Part shown: positions 61,043 to 64,000 of the stretch, in pieces
Layout of the letters: every line of letters starts with the position of its first letter
Numbering within the stretch: the first letter of the stretch is position 1
Source of the DNA: Temnothorax longispinosus
Lineage: Eukaryota > Arthropoda > Insecta > Hymenoptera > Formicidae
Length of the DNA: 64,000 bases
Assembly (NCBI RefSeq): GCF_030848805.1
Contig: NC_092367.1
Location: forward strand, 2,914,001-2,978,000
Reading direction: 5' to 3'
Program-made: the position numbers and the translations under genes
The notes under the pieces: generated by a model
What the model saw: only the letters and a program-made list of their open reading frames with translations
Told to the model about the DNA's origin: nothing
Databases searched by the model: none

Positions 61043-62370
61043 TTGATATGTCACAACAATTAATGTTACAGTAAAAAACATACTTTGCAAATTTTATAAT
61101 ATAAATTTATTAGTATTTATATATTTAACAAATTGTCTTAGCCCTTTAAGATCAGATAAACAATTATTAATTATATTGTAAACTCTAACTAAATATTTTA
61201 TATTTAAATTTACATACTTTACATAATTATTTAATGTTTAAATTATTCAATGTAACCTGGAAAATCTTCCGTTTGTATAATATTTTGGGACTAATAACAA
61301 TTAACTAAAATAATAACAAATTAATAACAATTGGTGTCGGAGCCAAAGAAGGAACCATTAAAACGATAACTCGATTACATTCAAACGGCGCATTTAGAAT
61401 GATGAAGGCGCCTCTAGGTATTCGTTATCGAGTCCGACCGGCAATAATTAAGGCAATTGATTAATTAACCGAATTAGATAATCTGCGGATCGATCTGGGT
61501 GTAAAAGTAATTGAGCGCCGACTCATCGTTCTTTTTGGGCAAGCAGACGTTTTATTTATATCGTAACCCACGATAAGGCCATTTCCATAGCAATTACTCA
61601 ATTGACATTTACAATCATTATTACCAGCATGGGTGCAGTTGGAGATAATAGATTTTAGATGTCTCGTGTTTAAAAGAGCCAATTGTGGCGATGTAAATTT
61701 GTTAGTTGTGCAGCATACTTAATATTGAGGTAGTCAAATTTCGTGCCCTAAAACATCAGACAGCCATCTGTGTAATATTTAAAAAGAATGTATTTTTAAG
61801 AATAAGAATAAGGAAGGACATTTTTAAGAAAATATATTTTTAAGGATATTTTTAAAAGCATTTTTTGAATGTTTTATTGTCCCTGAAGCATTTGTCTCAA
61901 ACATGTTCTTCCGTCAATTAACATCGAATTTGAAAGATTTGTATAAACGCAATACGAATAACTTATAATATTCCTTTGCCTTTTGTTGTGAAAACAAGAT
62001 GTAATGTTTTTTATCAAAATTTATGGCATAATAACTTAAAATTACAATGTTTCCCAAACAACAGGTATTTCAATGATTTTTTTCTTTTTTCTTTTGTAAT
62101 CCTGAATCAATCAGTAAGCCAAAAGGTAGTCAAAGGAGAAACGCGTTTGTAACCGTTTTTTTATTTTTTTAAGTTAAAAGCTTTCTAACAACTACACAGG
62201 AAATGACAACGTGTGTACAAAGTATTTCATGTTGTTAGATAGACATTATATATATAGAAACGTTTTTTTAACATTGTTTTTAGCAGAATACAAAAAACTA
62301 TATACAATTTTTAAAAATTTGATATACCTAATATTATATGAATTAATAAGTGAAAATTAGAGAGAAAGAA

Positions 62371-62376
<6 letters not shown>
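61043..62376. other. Non-coding, AT-rich
   Basis: AT-rich throughout, with a repeated TAACAATTA-like word at about 61290-61333 and T-runs at 62060-62300. No gene. Confidence 0.55.

Positions 62377-62407
<31 letters not shown>
62377..62407. repeat. (AG)n microsatellite, 31 bases
   Basis: Uninterrupted AG repeat in a purine-rich setting (62360-62430). Confidence 0.95.
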
Positions 62408-62410
<3 letters not shown>

Positions 62411-62797
62411 AGAAGAGAAAAAAGAGGGAAAATAAAACTAATTATGATTTGTATGTAAAATATTAATTGTAATAAATAATTAAAAAATTAGTACGATTGA
62501 GAAATACGCGTGTAAATTATTCATCTATAATTATGGGTTCAGAGAAGTATTTCCGAAATAACTTTGTAAATTACTAGTTGGCGAAATTAAAAGCTCGCGT
62601 CTGTCGATACGCACCGTCAAAGAAGAAAGATAGGAGAGACGTTTCTATAATTCAGTGCGGTACCTATCGAAACGTTGGTTGAGCGAGATCGGGGATCAGG
62701 GGTGGATAATGTATGTACCCTTGGCCGTGCGATAGGAAGGCGGGTGTTCGGGAAGCACGTAGGGGATCTATATCTCTCTTTCTCTCTCTTCTTCCAG

Positions 62798-62800
<3 letters not shown>

Positions 62801-62828
<28 letters not shown>
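62801..62828. repeat. (TC)14 microsatellite
   Basis: Perfect 28-base TC repeat, with a looser CT tract upstream from 62771. Confidence 0.95.
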
Positions 62829-62831
<3 letters not shown>

Positions 62832-62926
62832 CTATTGAGGGTTTGCGGGGGTGTACTTCCTGAGAGGACTCCAGATGGGGGAAGAGAGGCAGTGCTGACC
62901 ATTGCGAATGGACAGCCTTGGCTCAC

Positions 62927-62965
62927 CAGTAGTAACGTTGCGTCCGGCAAGTTAACTTGGAGCAT
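62927..62965 (-). CDS. Possible start exon, 13 codons
   Basis: On the minus strand an ATG at 62965 runs 13 codons (MLQVNLPDATLLL) in phase 0 to a CTG|GTGAGC donor at 62926. It follows a long T-rich tract ending in AAG, so it could also be an internal 40-nt exon with an acceptor just before the G that precedes the ATG. Read-through enters the CT microsatellite and is not meaningful. Support is from splice words only. Confidence 0.17.
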
Positions 62966-63373
62966 CCTTATTGAAAAAAAATAAAAATAAAATAAAACGA
63001 AGTAAACAGTTATCTGCTCCTGCTCTTATAACAAGAATTAACTGAGGTACACGACGATTCTAAGATAATATGTAGAATTAACAAATCTTGAAACAATTCT
63101 TCGTGATTTTTTCGTGGAAACAATTTAAACTTGATGTGTTGAACAAGGTGTTAAAATTATCCGCAATGTTGTATTTTTAGTTTTTTTTTAACGTGAAAAT
63201 CAAATAGAGGCGTTAATTGAGCGATCTTATATTTCTTCAAGTTAAACTGAATAATTCTCGGTATTACTTGTACGCGGGGGAGAGACAGGCAAAGAAAGTG
63301 CTGTTAACAAATAAGTGACGAGCAAGAAAGTGTTGTTGCTAATTCTAAAAAGGGAAACTTCAAAGGCTTTCTG
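62966..63373. other. Non-coding
   Basis: A-rich at 62975-63005, otherwise AT-moderate. Nothing else noted. Confidence 0.5.
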
Positions 63374-63508
63374 ATGGTATTTCCTGTGGTTTTACATTTT
63401 TGGATTCTGGAAGAATATGCGCAGCAAAGGAAAGAGCTGGAAAATCTTCCAGAGGATAAGTATGAATATAAGTACGAATATATTTTAGTAATACAAACAT
63501 TTAAATGA
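63374..63508 (+). CDS. Short ORF, 44 aa, uncertain
   Basis: ATG at 63374, stop TGA at 63506-63508. The product begins MVFPVVLHFWILEEYA, a short hydrophobic segment, then QQRKELENLPEDKYEYK, a charged helix-like part. The frame continues 22 codons upstream of the ATG. A gcgcag acceptor-like word is at about 63419-63424 and GTATGA at 63461, so the charged part alone could be a small exon. No family is recognised. Confidence 0.13.
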   Translation: MVFPVVLHFWILEEYAQQRKELENLPEDKYEYKYEYILVIQTFK

Positions 63509-64000
63509 AATTGTGTAGAAAAATGATTCTGATTACTTTATGGGATACGTAATTTATGTATGCGTTTTTATGTCTAATTAAAATAAAATTTAATTAAAAT
63601 ATAATTTAATTAAAATTTTAATTTAAATCCAGCATTTTTTGAGTATCTAAATTATCTCGAGTTTATATAAATTTATGTAAACTTTTTATTTTATGACATT
63701 TTATATAATTATCTTTCAAATTTGAACTTTGTATAAAATTTTATTGGTTTTTTATTTATCAATTTATTTGACGTTGCTCATCTTGAGCAATCCTACCAGC
63801 ATAATTCAAACTGTCTTGCCGGTTTCGACGAATTTTAACGACAAAAATTGTCTCCCGCATGCGTCGTTTTAAATTGCCACCATGCCTTTTCACACGAAAT
63901 TCTAATGTATCTATAAAAAATTTCTACGATTCAACCCCGATGCCCACATTTATGGCGTTCATCTGGCCGCCTAACTATTCGCCCAACCATCTCTTTGCTT
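63509..64000. other. Non-coding, AT-rich
   Basis: The 63575-63630 segment is a near-repeat of TTTAATTAAAAT words in both orientations. Nothing else is supported up to the window end. Confidence 0.5.

Noticed and set aside
1..64000. tRNA, rRNA, known microRNA, CRISPR, transposase or viral genes
   Set aside because: I looked for B-box-like GGTTCGAATCC words, common insect microRNA seeds, regular direct repeats and transposase or polymerase motifs. None was found by eye. A covariance-model or profile search could still find divergent cases.

Overview
This is nuclear DNA from an animal, and an insect of the ant/wasp/bee order (Hymenoptera) is the best guess. AT-rich stretches alternate over a few hundred bases with GC-rich, CpG-dense stretches. 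CpG is not depleted, (CT)n/(GA)n microsatellites are common, and there are no closely packed genes, operons or bacterial signals. I recognise no known protein family. No ribosomal RNA, tRNA, CRISPR array, intact transposase or viral gene is visible. The window behaves like a gene desert or a set of very long introns around a regulated gene.

The most credible coding piece is an internal exon at 44317-44535 (+). It is 219 nt, phase 1 at both ends, and has a branch-point-like CTAAC, a good acceptor, a GTGAGT donor and a poly-threonine run written in mixed codons. It can join in frame to a candidate terminal exon at 47905-48101, which has AATAAA 55 nt after its stop. It can also follow a 33-nt microexon candidate at 8176-8208. 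Weaker plus-strand exon candidates lie at 512-574, 1745-1944, 17222-17295, 28043-28063 and 58374-58415. First-exon/promoter candidates with initiator-like elements and strong donors lie at 4690-4854, 51521-51762 and 52634-52761. On the minus strand, a short coding start exon (24126-24209) and a well-framed downstream exon (22844-22936) may form one small transcript. All of these are motif-based calls without transcript evidence.

Layout: 1-8 kb has alternating AT/GC blocks, two early exon candidates and one promoter candidate. From 8 to 17 kb there are pyrimidine microsatellites and GC-rich blocks. From 17 to 28 kb lie an exon candidate, a short ORF, the minus-strand exon pair and a POU/homeodomain-site cluster. 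From 28 to 44 kb the sequence is mostly non-coding, with an 84-nt fold-back at 32636-32719 and a CpG-rich block at 34.5-35.4 kb. The 44-49 kb region holds the best exons, a short ORF and a tandem duplication. From 50 to 53 kb there is a promoter-like domain. From 53 to 64 kb there is non-coding sequence with GA/CT repeats and a few short open frames.

The most unusual structure is at 48512-49058: two tandem copies of a roughly 270-bp unit in which one 49-bp internal segment lies in opposite orientation in the two copies. The 32636-32719 fold-back (35-bp arms, 3 mismatches) is the second.
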